Assembly: GCF_000315625.1 (NCBI RefSeq)
Contig: NW_005434619.1
Span: 255,879-319,878 of the forward strand
From: Guillardia theta CCMP2712
Taxonomy: Eukaryota > Cryptophyceae > Pyrenomonadales > Geminigeraceae
Direction: 5' to 3'
DNA length: 64,000 nucleotides
Each line of letters opens with the position of its first letter. The stretch's first letter is position 1. The notes under the pieces are model-generated. The model was not told the DNA's origin. It did not search any database and saw nothing but the letters and a program-made list of their open reading frames with translations. Positions 1 through 11,800 of this stretch are shown here, in pieces. A program made the translations under genes and the position numbers.

Positions 1-27
1 AAGCTGGGGGAGTGACTGCTGGCGCAG

Positions 28-1014
28 CTGAGGTCACTTGGAGGCGTGTCGCTGCTCGTCTGCCAGCAGGCTCGCGCCATCGTTGAGAGATGCGGACTGG
101 GAGGATGCGGCAAGAAGATATTCAAGGTAGAGGAGATGTCAACCTCCTCCTCCTCGTGACCCAGGGAGGCAGGCGACAAACGTCATGAGCGTTACCGACG
201 ACACAATGGTGATGGTAAGAGACTGCGTGATGTCGTTTGCTGAATTCGGAGGAGCTCGCTTCTACGGTGAGAGAGTTTAGTGTTCTCCTCCCTCCCTCCT
301 CCTCTCGCCTCTCTCCTTCTCCCCCTCTCCCTTCAGTTTCAAGACTTGTTTCTTCCCCTTGTTCGAGGGTTGCTTCACTTGCTCCTGTTCTTCTTTTGCT
401 ATCTTTCGTTGTTCCTCTCCTCTCCCTCAGCAGCCGCGTCCTCGCAGGCAACAGCAAGGGAATCATGTCTCGATCCCACGTCCACCACATCGGCAGCTAC
501 GGGCTCCTCGTCGACGCCAACTCCAACGTCACAGCATGGAACTGCACGTTCCAGGTGGGCAGTAGCCGACTGTGATGAGAGCTGATGGGGATGCGATAGA
601 AATGCTCTGAAGGAGCGATAACGACAAGGTGAGGTCGGGCAACGTGAACTTGTCGATCTGATCGTTTGGTTTCTTTTCCTCGCCTTCATTGCGCCTTGTG
701 CGATCAGTGTACGTCCTGCAAACTGCTCTCTGTATACAGGATGTCATCAGTACATCAAGGTAGGGGGAGGAGAGAGTTGATAAAGAGTGTTTGGGCGGAA
801 GCAACGGGCCCAAGGAGCAGCAAAAGGAGGCGTGAGTGGCTGGGTAGGGTAGGGAAAGCAGGGGAGGGTGCATGGGAGGAGGGAGAGGAATGTGGAGGAG
901 AAGGAGAAGGAGGAAGAGGAGGAGGGATAACGGCGATTACAGGCGGTAGAATGGTGGGGCCCTCAACGGCCTGGTACGTTGGTAGAGATCAATGCGTCTA
1001 TATGGAGCGATGAA
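28..1014 (+). CDS. Right-handed beta-helix repeat protein, 3' part (5' end outside window)
   Basis: I join three exons in phase: 28-126, 173-266 and 448-554, each with GT/AG borders. A further exon near 739 is likely, and a last one from about 949 would end at TGA 1012-1014; these two are less sure. The translation has the rhythm of parallel beta-helix (pectate-lyase or NosD-like) coils: a glycine, then hydrophobic-x-hydrophobic, then an Asn/Cys ladder, as in GVSLLVCQQARAIVERC, FGGARFYGNSKGIMSRS and GLLVDANSNVTAWNCTF. Such folds bind or cut polysaccharides or act as cell-surface adhesins. No catalytic residues can be assigned from this fragment. The start lies left of the window. Confidence 0.55.
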
Positions 1015-1308
1015 TGTGAGTAAGAGGAGAGGGGATAGGAACGTGGGTGAGGGGAGAGGGGAGGGGATGGGGGCTGGAACGTAGCTGAGGAGACCTGGAC
1101 AGGGGCCAGGGCTACTTGGGTGACAGAAGTGAGAAGGAACATAGGAGACACCGGAACCAGACCGCTGGCTTTGACCGCAGGAGAGGATTCAAAACTGTTG
1201 CTCCAATCGTACGACAGTCTTGACGACGGCCACGTCTCAACAAGCAAATAATGTACATCGCCTTGTAAATGATAACAGGAAAGAATAAAACCTATACAGA
1301 CAACTTTG

Positions 1309-1923
1309 CTACTGTACATGCAAAGGGAAAACAAGAGTGGATAGAAGGATATGCAGCCCAAACCCGGCGAGGAGGATGACTCCGACGATCATGACGTTGC
1401 AAACTTCGGTGTTGCACATCCTCACCCTTCCAGGCTTGTACAAGTCATGGTCCTCTTTCGCATCAATGAAATTCTTCATCCATGCTCGCCGGACAGGTCT
1501 CTTGAATCTCTGCAGATGCTCTGTGGTCCCAAACAGCTCCTCCTTGATGTTGGAGTATGCGGTGGAGAAGCTCAGAGGAAGGCACATCTCCTGCTCCTCC
1601 TCTTGCCCCGTCGCCGCCTCTGACTCGCCCTGATCCAACTCTGCAGGCTCAGAATCCCTTGCTTCCTCCGCGGCCTTTTCGTGAGTGGCTGACGGCTGAT
1701 CTGCCTTGCTAGCAGACGTCTGGTCATCACTAATCTTCTCTTGCTCGTCCCGTTTCATATAGGCCTCGTCATCAGCTTTGATGTCCCTCGCGATCTTCGC
1801 GACTGGGCTCGCAGTATCCTCCTTCGGCCCTTCGGCCTGCTCCGCCCCTGAATGAACATTCCGATCAGTACATGCACACAACACAACAACAGCAGAGCAG
1901 TACATCAACCCCTCGATACACAT
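1309..1923 (-). CDS. Hypothetical single-pass membrane protein with signal peptide
   Basis: A single open exon encodes 204 aa from ATG at 1923. The first ~20 residues (MCIEGLMYCSAVVVLCAC) look like a cleavable signal peptide. A long acidic, Ala/Glu/Lys-rich, probably disordered stretch follows (about residues 25-115). Then comes a compact segment with aromatic and Arg residues, and a strong transmembrane helix near the C-terminus (VMIVGVILLAGFGLHILL) with only about 9 residues after it. This suggests a type I membrane protein of the secretory pathway with a lumenal acidic domain. I recognise no family. The charged composition and uninterrupted frame support a real gene; the antisense frames over it are fragmentary. 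Confidence 0.6.
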   Translation of the reverse strand: MCIEGLMYCSAVVVLCACTDRNVHSGAEQAEGPKEDTASPVAKIARDIKADDEAYMKRDEQEKISDDQTSASKADQPSATHEKAAEEARDSEPAELDQGESEAATGQEEEQEMCLPLSFSTAYSNIKEELFGTTEHLQRFKRPVRRAWMKNFIDAKEDHDLYKPGRVRMCNTEVCNVMIVGVILLAGFGLHILLSTLVFPLHVQ

Positions 1924-2326
1924 CAAGTAACAAGAGGGAACGAATTTGCATCAGGTCTAGATATCTTCTGCAAGGAACGAGCCTTCGGTAGGGTGCAGGT
2001 CACACTTATCCATGAGATGCATCCACCACAGAAACAATTTCGCACTTGACTCAAGGCATAGTCACCGCGTCCTCAGAGGCTAACGCCTTAGACCCGGCCG
2101 GCTTAATGTGCGCACTAGAGGGGAGGACGACACAACTTCCTTCGAGGGAACATAGAGGAAGCAGAACAAGGACGCCAGAGCACATGAAAGACAACATGAT
2201 GCATGCTTGCGCACAGTCTTACTTCGAACGCTCCATTCCATAGAAGGAAGTGCAGGCATCATGGCTGCAAACCATCCCCGGTTTCCGTTGACATTCTGCG
2301 CCTCCTGGCTTGCTGAAAGCGGCATG

Positions 2327-2755
2327 TCAACAGCCAATATCACAGACATCGTCAGCATTACCGGATCGGGCCTCCTCCCTCGACAGGGGTCTGTTCGTAA
2401 CGTCGCTGGAATGTGAACAGTGAGAAGCATCACCAACACTCTTGCAACTCTACCTGCCCATCCACGAGGCGAGCCATGAAGAACGATCGATCGAGCTTCG
2501 AAGAAGACTCATGAAATCGTGTCTTGAGCTTGGCTGCAAATGTGTAGCATGTTCCAGTTGGCCAGTTTCAACCATGTCCTGGCGACCTTCAACAATGCCG
2601 GAATGTTGTACCGAGACAATGTCCTCATTTTCATCTGCTAAAGCCGACGATCCACCATTATCATCCTGATCTTGGATTGTTGTTGGAGCCGCACCCTCCT
2701 TGACTTCGACATTGACAACCACCTCGTCCGGGTTTGCATCATGGTCTTTGACCAT
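2327..2755 (-). CDS. Small acidic hypothetical protein, two exons
   Basis: Exon 1 is 2454-2755 (ATG at 2755) and exon 2 is 2327-2405, joined over a 48-nt GT-AG intron that keeps phase, giving 126 aa. The N-terminal half is rich in Asp, Glu and Val (MVKDHDANPDEVVVNVEVKE); the end is Arg/Glu/Asp-rich and finishes with Cys (DDVCDIGC). No domain is recognised. Support is limited to composition and splice-phase agreement, so this may be part of a longer gene or a chance open frame. Confidence 0.35.
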
Positions 2756-2798
2756 GATCGAAACTACCTTGATCTTGCCTCACAATATAGTGTTCTTC

Positions 2799-2874
2799 TT
2801 GTCTTGTTGTCTTGTTGTCTTGTTGTCTTGTTGTCTTGTTGTCTTGTTGTCTTGTTGTCTTGTTGTCTTGTTGT
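2799..2874. repeat. Octanucleotide microsatellite (CTTGTTGT)n
   Basis: About nine near-perfect copies of an 8-bp unit run head to tail just upstream of the small acidic gene. Reading frames that translate as leucine/cysteine/valine repeats across it are artefacts. Confidence 0.9.
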
Positions 2875-2959
2875 CCCTTCTTTTCTTCACCTTCTCACCG
2901 CAAGAACAGCTCGTGTCCGTACGATGCTTGCAGCGCTACTCCAGCATCTTCTTCGCTTC

Positions 2960-3440
2960 TCGATTAGGGTGGTGGGTCATTAGATACCGTCACAGTACCC
3001 CCTGATTGGAAATGAATGATTCGTATCAAGTACCCGTGTGGTGACTACCCCACCCATCTATTTTGATGAGTACCCATGGCCCCTCAGTCGATGAGTAAAA
3101 ATGTTTGGAAATGAATGAGCTAATTGCATTTTGTAGTGTTCAGCATCCCGGCCCGTCAGGCCCGGTAAGTTTAGGTTCAATTTAGTTCTCAATAACCTAA
3201 ACTAAGCTAATCTTTTTTTTCCTTGCACGCGCAGTTATCAACCACCCTCCAAACGCACCACCCCGACAACGACTACCCCGAAGTATTGACAAAAAGTCTT
3301 GATGACCCGTGTAAATGACTATTAAAAGTACCCCCAAGCAGAACGGTTTTTCACCCCCCACCAGGTTTCAATCATGTATCCACCCACCCTCTTTCGCAGA
3401 CGGCGCAGTACCCCGAGCAATTTGTGGTCAAAGACACCGG
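2960..3440. other. C-rich TACCCC-type block upstream of RPL15
   Basis: The stretch before the ribosomal protein start has repeated short words (GTACCCCC, GACTACCCCACCC, AGTACCCATGG, AAAAGTACCCCC) spaced roughly 20-40 nt apart with A/T-rich spacers such as TTTGGAAATGAATGA. No open frame is convincing. The same word style recurs at other intergenic regions of this window, so it may be a promoter-associated element or a dispersed degenerate repeat. Confidence 0.45.
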
Positions 3441-3476
3441 TGGTCCACCCAAGCGCCCACCGCACGAGCCGCCGCC

Positions 3477-4517
3477 ATGGGTGCGTACAAGTACATGGAG
3501 GAGCTTTGGAAGAAGAAGCAGAGCGATGTGCTTCGCTTCCTCTCCCGCGTGAGAGTGTGGGAGTACAGGCAGCTCCCTGCTATCCACAGATGCACTCGCC
3601 CAACCCGCCCGGACAAGGCCAGGAGGTGAGATAACAGGACGATGGAGAAATTCCATGTTGTCGCGTATGATCGCATCAAAAATGGATCTTTCAGTGAATA
3701 TTTCACGTGTATCATTTCTGTTCAGAGATCGAAACATGTTTCTAGATGTTTTTTATATATGCGGTTTGAATCTCGACGATTTTGTTGATGGGGTGCCCCT
3801 TGGCGATATCATGCTATTTGTTTACCATGTACCGCTGTGACTCCTGTGTCTCTGATTGCTATGGTTGCACGGAGGAATCCTGTCTCCTACCGTACATTGG
3901 GGAATGAATTCTCTGTTGTTGCCATGGTGTTAGTTGTGCGTGTACATGTCATCACTTTGACCAACATGCAAGAAGCACTATGATTCACACGCTCTTGACA
4001 GGTTGGGATACAAGGCCAAGCAGGGCATTGTCATCTACCGTGTTCGCGTTCGCCGTGGAAGCAGGAAGAGGCCTGTTCACAAGGGTACCGTGTGGGGTAA
4101 GCCCAAGAGCTCTGGTGCCATCAACAAGTTCAAGTGCACCCGCAACCTCCGATCCCTTGCCGAAGAGCGTGTCGGTCGCAGATGCGGAGACCTCCGTGTC
4201 CTCAACTCCTACTGGGTTGCCCAGGATGGCATGTACAAGTTCTACGAAGTTATCCTTGTTGATCCTGCTCACCGCGTCGTCCGCAACGATCCTCGCCTCA
4301 ACTGGATCTGCAGTGCCAAGATGAAGCACAGAGAGCTCCGTGGTCTCACAGCTGCTGGAAGGAAGGGACGTGGTGTTGCCAGAGGACACGGCAATCACAG
4401 GTGCTTTCTTCATCTCTCTGTTAGATTTCTGTGCGCTAAACTTGCTTCAGATTTATGCCTTCCCGCCGTGCTGTATGGAAGAAGCACAACTCCGTCTCCC
4501 TCAGACGCTTCAGATAG
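3477..4517 (+). CDS. RPL15: 60S ribosomal protein L15 (eL15)
   Basis: Three exons, 3477-3625, 4002-4400 and 4451-4517, splice in phase to 204 aa, the length typical of eL15. The start GCCGCCATGG is an ideal Kozak context. The protein begins [18 protein letters not shown] and carries the family core ([47 protein letters not shown]). The short last exon encodes the conserved basic end ([18 protein letters not shown]). The product is a structural component of the large cytosolic subunit near the peptidyl-transferase region. Intron 1 is long for this window (376 nt), as is common in highly expressed ribosomal protein genes; intron 2 is 50 nt. Identity is essentially certain. Confidence 0.97.
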
Positions 4518-4709
4518 ACGAGTTAAGCATCGGCTTGGCTGTGTTAATGAAATTCTTTATAGCCATGCTCTCCACTCTGTCACTATCATTTGCTTTGGTG
4601 CTTCGCACTCTTCTCTACTAGATGATTCGGAAGTTGCACTTGTAAGGTTCAGCAAGTATTGTTTCAGGCTTTCAAAAGCTCGATAGGCCTTGCTCCTAAA
4701 GGAGAAAAA

Positions 4710-7163
4710 TCACGTCCGTTGATGATAAAGTTGGAAACAAATACCTGTAACAGAAAGTCGCTTGTTCGTTGGTGATCCGTCCTGGAGAAGGTTTGCCAAA
4801 GCATTCCTGTCTTCTTCAGAGACGGGCGGTTGCGGTATGCTGACATGAATCTGGCATGCAATGTCAGCAATCAACAGCGTTGGAAGCACGCACAGACCTT
4901 CACGATGAGGTCCCCACGCTCACTCGGATTCTCTTGCTTTGGTAGGCCTTCACCGGCAATTCGAAATTTTGTTTCTGGTTGGATCACTTGTGGTTCACGC
5001 AAATGGCTGTTGATCCCAACATGGTCAGATGTTGGAGTATTCTACATCTGAAGCTCACATTGCAAGAGGCTCGTTGGTAAGACTATTTACAGTACCAAGC
5101 TGCATGAAATTATCACAAGATGAATCCTGCAGAAAAGATTGCTTACATTGACACCGAAGATTGCATCGACAAGTGGAATCTGCAGCATTCGTCAAGCTTG
5201 AACTAGCACTTGGCCTGTCTTGCTTACAGTTATCTCCGTCTCAACATCATCTCCTACGCAATTCAAGTTGTCCGCTTGTTCCAAAGAAAGGATCACGATG
5301 ACATCTCCAGGAATGTAGCCTGGTGCATCATCTCCCTCGCACGGAAACGTGAAAGTAGTGCCATTCCGCATTCCTACCCCTCGGGTCATCGAGACGACAA
5401 GCTCAAAGCACCGTACCTGGAACTACGTCGACTTGCAGCTGACACCGCTCCTGCACGGGCTCTCCACCAATATTGTGAGCCTTCCGCTCGAACTCGAAGA
5501 CGGCGCTGTGACCGTTCAAAAGGTCCTCCAAGGAAACGCCCAGATTCACCTGATCAAACAGTCTCATCAGCTGTTGGACGAAGCATGCTTTGACTGTCAC
5601 CTTGATGTTCGCATGCTTGGCCTGAGCGAAGAACACTTGATCGAAATAAGTCATTGCCTCTACCTTTGCATATAATATCTTGGACTCCGAGGCTTGAGAA
5701 CCCTGCTTTTGCCATTCAAGATATCCTTCGCAAATTCTTATAGAATCAGTAAGGTGTTGAAGCTTGTCCGGAGAGCCTTGGACATTAGGGTGCAAAGGTG
5801 GTGCCAGTCTCTTATACGTCATCAAAAGATCGTTCTGAGAGCAGTTGTCTGGAGAGAGATTGATTTGATGGAAATGTTGGATTGCTTCTTGACGCGGAAT
5901 CGATAGCATGGTAGCCGAATTCGATTTGGAAGGGCTTCTATCCCCATTTTGAGCCTGAGATTCCGCTAGCTGCTGCTGAATCATTTGCATTTGCGCTGCA
6001 CTTCCATCGAACCACATGGTGCCCTTCGGAAGCCCGAGTGATTGACACTCATCATCGCTGATCATCGTCTTCTTGAGTTCCTCATTCATACTGTTGATGC
6101 TATCCTCCATCTCGTTCGGCTTTGGCTCCGTCCATGTATTGTTGCTGGAGCCGGCAGGGAAAGTCACGGCAGGCGTGTTTCCTGTAGCACTTGTCGGGGA
6201 CAATTCCTCTCTGAATAGGTTTGATGGTTGATGCTGCTCAAGTCTCGGATCTGCATGGTTGACATTCGTTCGTCCGGTGTAATAATCTTGCAAGGAATCA
6301 ACGTCCATGAGCTTCTGCTTTCGAAGGCTCTCGCCGATGAGATCTCCTTGTTTCTTCAGCCTGTCCAGTTCTTGCTCTGTCTGCATCAACCTCTGTGCGA
6401 TGCGGTCGGCCTCGTACCTGATAGACGATGTTTCTTCCTCCAAAGCGTTGTCACCGTCTCCATATTCGTTCTCTTTCAGTGTTATGTCTTCATGAGCAGG
6501 AGCAAATCCAACACGCTTCTTTGGCTGTCCATTCATTCCTTTGCTGTGCAAATTGTTGGAGTTGCTACTGTAGATTCCAATCTCAGTGTTTTGTACTGTT
6601 GTGCTCGAATATAAACGAGCATTGTCAGCCTCTTGCCAAGAACCTGCGTTATGGTTCTGTTGCTGGAAGCCATTTGGATTTGAAACGTACATGTTCGGGA
6701 ATGAATTTTGCTTTTGATATTCAACCTCAGGCGACACTGTTGCGAAACCACCCCCGATATGAGCAGGGTTCTGCGGAGCAGGAGCGAAGTTTGTAGTTTG
6801 AGGCATTGAATTCATCATAAAATTGGGTTGCTGCCTGTTGAAAGTTGGAACTTCGCTTGTCACAGGAGAAAACCCTGGATTGATAGGCTGCTGAGGAGGA
6901 ATGACAGTCGGAGTATTTGTTGTCGCTCGGTTCACAGAGAGAGGCATGGTCGTCTGATTTTCCATGTACGGAGTGTACGATGGCATGAATTGCTGCGGAT
7001 TCATTGGAACATTCGTTGCTGGCTTCGTCATTTGCATGACACTCTGTGTCACTTGAGGGGGAGGAGGAGGAGGAGGAGCAGACTGTACGGTCGGACCTGG
7101 ACCACGACGAGGCGGTGGTCCCAGATGATGGGGGGCAAATCCAGGAGGGAGATTGGGCATCAC
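4710..7163 (-). CDS. J-like chaperone: Q/N-rich N-terminus, HPN (not HPD) J domain, DnaJ C-terminal domains
   Basis: Five exons (7163-5417, 5373-5228, 5179-5147, 5041-4898, 4850-4710) keep phase and give about 736 aa. Residues 1-230 are Pro/Gln/Asn-rich and disordered, with a poly-Pro run near residue 30. A coiled coil follows (ADRIAQRLMQTEQELDRLKK). Around residues 420-480 is a J-domain-like helical segment in which the invariant HPD is HPN (codons CAC CCT AAT). Then come class II DnaJ C-terminal domains: VNLGVSLEDLLNGHSAVFEF, PGMRNGTTFTFPCEGDDAPG, an 11-residue exon IPLVDAIFGVN, and FRIAGEGLPKQENPSERGDL. There is no Cys-rich zinc finger. HPD is what stimulates Hsp70 ATPase, so this may hold clients without classic Hsp70 activation. 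The start could lie further upstream. Confidence 0.82.
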
Positions 7164-7404
7164 TTGAATACAACCTGAAGATAAATCTCAACAAAGACTG
7201 CATCAACATAAACAGATTGAAGCTGGTGATTATCACAGCTGGAATAAAAATTAAGCAGAACACAAGACCTGAAGTCAAAAAGGACAACTGAGAGATTTTG
7301 ACTAACGCTTTTTCAATCTCGTTCAACGCTTTTTCGATCTCGTTTCTCCTCACAAATATTCTTCTCAAAATAAATCTCGGACAAACAGTTCTAGCTTTCG
7401 ACAT

Positions 7405-8867
7405 CCATCATGCTCAACAAAGCTTGTAACATGTCATCTATACTTTCTAAACCTTTATCTACAACTTGATGCAAACTCAAAAAACTCACAAACATTTCAT
7501 CACATCCGGCAACCCCCGTTTCAACAACTCATGTCCTACATTCACGCTCCCTCGTGCGCCAGCTTGGGGTCGATTCTGCAACCGCATATTCCCTACAAGC
7601 TCCCTTTGATCACGCTTGTTCAACTTGACACTTTCTTAAGGCTGTCCTGAGACCTCTGAGACATCACACGCGACTTGGCTCTCTTCTCTGCCATCTTACA
7701 CCACTTTGAATCCTTCGTGATGGCTTGCTACGCGTACATCTATCAACTCACTGTAAAGATCTTATTTGCATTTGCGACAACGCATTTTGTGATCTTTGTT
7801 TGCTTCAATCTTGTGATCATCGTTTCACTTTCTTTCTCGTCTCCCTCGTCTCTTCTTCATCTCCATTTGCCATCCCTCCAGCCTCCCTCCCATCCGATCT
7901 CCCGGCAGTGGTCAAGGAATTTTTCCTGTTCCCCTTGATTGCTACACACCTTTTGGTGCTACGCCCCGAAATATTGAATGATTATTTCTCAGCAGTGAAG
8001 TTGACATGTGAAATTTCAAGATGCAATTTCAACAAGCCTTCCGACCTGGACCCTCTCTGGTTTCTTTTCTTGGGGCGACGGCCCTTTGAATTCTCGAATG
8101 AGCATTTCCTAGGGTCGACCACCCCTACCCTGAGCACTTTGAATGACTACCCCAACCTGTTCATCACCACGAAGCGCCCGCCCCTACCCACCCACTCGCT
8201 AACCCACCCACCCACCCACCTAATGAGCTCATTCCTGCTTGCCAGTGGTACAGAGAGGCATCAAACCAGGACTGTGCCCTCTCACAAATACACCTACCAT
8301 CATCAACAGCTCCTTGCTTACCCCTACCCCTGGTACATTCAAACTGTACCCCACCCCTTCAGTGTCACTTTTAAGTGCCGAGGTAGTTTGGCATTGCCAC
8401 CCACCTCCCCCAAAAAGTGATCTCTGTCGTACAACCATCAGGTACTACCGTTAAATAATTACCTGGCTTGTTGGTACTGCAACCAAACAATTTTCTATAA
8501 AAGGCTCAATTACTTTTTATTTCTGGTAGAGCGAGAAATTGATTTCTACAATAAAAATTGGAAATAAACTACACCACTATTCTTCCGGGAAGCAAGGCTA
8601 CAGCTGCGGACTCATCGCCGGGCTCCGACTCTCAGTCATCATGGCAATAGCTCAGTGCTGCCCCCGGCCCCGGGGCCCGCCCGGCGCCCGGCCCGGCCCA
8701 CCTTGATGACCGGAGCCGTGGTTACTAGTTAGTGCCACGGTTAAGTGATACTGCCACGGTGACCAACGGTGACCCAAACATTAAAATCTCAAAAGCACGT
8801 CCTAAACTCTACATATCTTACAAGACTCCGACCGGAACTTACTATCGCCTGAAACTCGTCAGGCCAG
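7405..8867. other. Intergenic region with C-rich block and GC-rich island
   Basis: No convincing gene. 7405-8000 is T/C-rich, probably promoter or 5' UTR of the J-like gene to the left. 8090-8430 is a C-rich block with words like TTTGAATGACTACCCC, CCACCCACCC and TACCCCTACCCC. 8660-8770 is a GC-rich island (CCCCGGGGCCCGCCCGG) followed by short related words built on CCACGGT and GGTGAC. Both block types recur elsewhere in the window. Confidence 0.4.
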
Positions 8868-11800
8868 CTACGAAGGAAAGTGATGCCAGTCGTTGCTGGA
8901 CTGACGGCTGATGGCGGTGTGGAGAGTGTCGAGCATGTCTTGAGCACAGCTTCCTTCCGCCATGCGGCCATGCGACACCCGTCCGAGGGTGATGAGCGAG
9001 CCTTCTGACCGGAAGATGCAGGTGTGAGCCTCCCCGGCCGCCACTGCAATGGCCTTGATCGTGTCATGCGAGATCAGCGCGAGCTTCCTCGGCAGGACCT
9101 GGGAGGAACAGGATCACCCGGCTGAAGGGGGAGGAAGGAAGGAGCCTGGCATACCTCATCAGAGTCTGATCCATGCCCCAGCCTCCCGAGCTTCCCGCAT
9201 CCCCACGTGTAGATTTGGCCCTGATCAGTGAGAGCCACTGAGTGAGCGAAGCCTGCTGCGATACTGACGCATCTCTCAGACTCGAGGGCTGATAGGAAGG
9301 TGGGGCTCCATTGGTCGTTATCGTTCCCTGCCGAAACGCCGGTCAGGAGCTGCTGCCAACGGGAGGAGGGGGGATACCATGCCCTAGTCGTCCTGAGTCA
9401 CCAGACCCGAAGGAGAAGACCTGACCTCTCCTGTTTAGCACGAGCGTGTGTGACCCTCCTGCCTGCGCAGCAGCGACCGGCATGCCCTGCGAGCAGCTCA
9501 CTGAGATGAGCCCAAGAGCATGGCAGGTTGTACCCATTCTATGAACGCAGCGACCAGCGTCGGGATCAACCTCTGTGCGTTGTCATTGTGTCCCAGCTTC
9601 CCTTCCTTGCCATCTCCCCATGTGAAGAGAGCGCCGTGGTGAGTGACAGCGACTGTATGATAGAAGCTGCGAGAAACTCGATCATCACCCATGAAGATGC
9701 CGATCATGGCAGGACTACCCGGCCGAGACCGACTTTACTTCGCCTTTGATCCTCGGGACGGGCTGCGGGATAATCTTGTCCACGTCGTCTCCATGACCCA
9801 GCTGTCCGTATCTTCCTTGACCCCACGTGTAGACAAGGCCTGTGTCTGTCACTGCAGCGCAATGTCCGGCCCCGAACGACAGAGCTGAGAACACGACCCG
9901 TCTGAGCAGAGACAAGCCTGCTCGAGTGACCCTGTGCTTCTTTATCTGCAAGGTCACAGCATCGTTAGAGCCCCTTGTCAGCTCGATCACTGCCTACCGA
10001 GTTGAAGGAAGCGCTCTGAAGCACAGTCTTGCCTGCCTCGAGCGTCAAACCGCCAACAAGCACCTGGCAGCTCTTGGTGATCTGCGGGAATGCCGTCAGC
10101 CGATGGCAACGAGGAGGAGTAGGGGTGGGGGCTCACGGTGAGGTGATGAGGGATGAGAGTAATGCGAGTGTGCTCTGACAGAAGCTTTCCGTCGGGCGAG
10201 GAGATCAGGTTCCTGTCCGACATCCTCGACAACCTGGCGGACGAGCCCAACGATTTTCTCATCTCATTGGAAAGAGACTTGTACTGAGCCCGATAATCTG
10301 TGTTCCCCACTTGCACCTGAGAAGAAGGTCAGAGGCACGAGCAGCGACCTCTGTCTCACGCTGTCTCACCATGCTCTCCTGCTTCTGGAGGCTACTGGGA
10401 TAGGGTGAGGGCAAGGCAGAAGGGGACGAGACCACACTTCTATGAGGGGTCGAGACAAGACTCCTCTGCGTAAGAGGGGTCGAGACAAGACTCCTCTGCG
10501 TCTGAGGGGTCGTCACGTTCCTCTCCCCCTCCTTGGAGTCTTCTCGAGCAATGGAAGACTCCAAGGAGGGGGAGAGGATCGACAGTGACTCGAACGACGA
10601 GTGCAGCGAGTTGCCCTCCCCTGGGGTCGTAGCAGCGAGGACCTTGAAGCGAGTCAAGTCAAGATGAGCATGCGGGTAACGATGAGCATGTCAAGGTTCA
10701 TCACCCTGGGGTCGAACGGATTCACGACAGCAAATCGAGTGTTAATGCCCAGCACTCGCTTCTCCACGCGTCGAATCTGGAATGAGGCTCAAGGGAGAGG
10801 AGGAGAGGGCAGACGTCGGTTACGGGAGACGCGATGGCGGACACTTGAGGAGCCGAATAGATGCAGGAGCTCTTGGAGAACGAGACCAGGCGATCGCTCC
10901 ATGCGTAGTCCGAGTAGATCTTGAAGATTTGCCCGAACAACCCCGGAGAAACCGAGAGGATTTTGAACTGCGACAAGGTCAAGGGCGTGACGGCTTGTCA
11001 AAGCAAGTACAGGTGTCTCCTTCATGTTGGCGTGGTTGCTGAGTTCAAGGCCTGTGATGGAGGATCAAAGAGCTTGAGGAGAGCAAGTCGCAGGTGAACC
11101 TATCTGAAGGAAGGACTCTTGCTTCTCCGACTTGCTGGTTCTCCCGACGAATGAAACATTTCCCTCCAGCACTCCCTTCAAGAACTCGTGCAAGGTGATA
11201 CTCCCCGACTTGTCATCATCGATGCACTCGAAGATCTGCAACGAGTTACTTAAATCCTCATTGCCGCAGGCTGCTCACTTTCATCTGATCTCCTTCCGAG
11301 AAACCGTAGTCTTGCAGCGCTCGTTCGAGCTCGTATCCTGTCGCATCACACTGGTCATTCCCCTCAGCCCCGTCAAGCTGCTGTGCTCTCACGCGTTAGA
11401 TTTCCACTCCGATCCTTGTCGATCTTGTTAAAGAATTTCTTGGCGGAAGACTCTTCCTTCTGACGAGATTTTGACTTGACAAAGTCGGGGACCTGAGGCG
11501 AGCGTATCAGACGTGACGTCAACTCTCAACCAGCTGAAGCTCACCGCCAGGTCGAGCTTCGGAGCTCGCAGCAGCTTCCTGTACACATCGTACGTCTCCC
11601 GCTTCAGCGTGTGCCTCCCCGTCGTTACACCTGTCGCTCTCTCAGCCGCTCATCCTCCTATAGCAGACGAGACTTCACCGGCGCCATAGGCGGCAAAGTT
11701 ACAGGAGGTCACGTCTTTGGCTCGCCCTGCCATGGACTGCAGTTGTCGCCTCATCATGGAGAGTTCTCGCTGCAGGTATCTGACGATGGGGTCAGGCCAT

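Noticed and set aside
2080..2439. 119-aa minus-strand frame with a hydrophobic segment
   Set aside because: Conflicts with the better spliced small acidic gene and has no recognisable pattern.
6727..7404. 225-aa minus-strand frame with a hydrophobic start
   Set aside because: Overlaps the J-like gene in another frame; only its first part lies outside, and the Ser-rich remainder is a shifted reading of the Q/N-rich exon.
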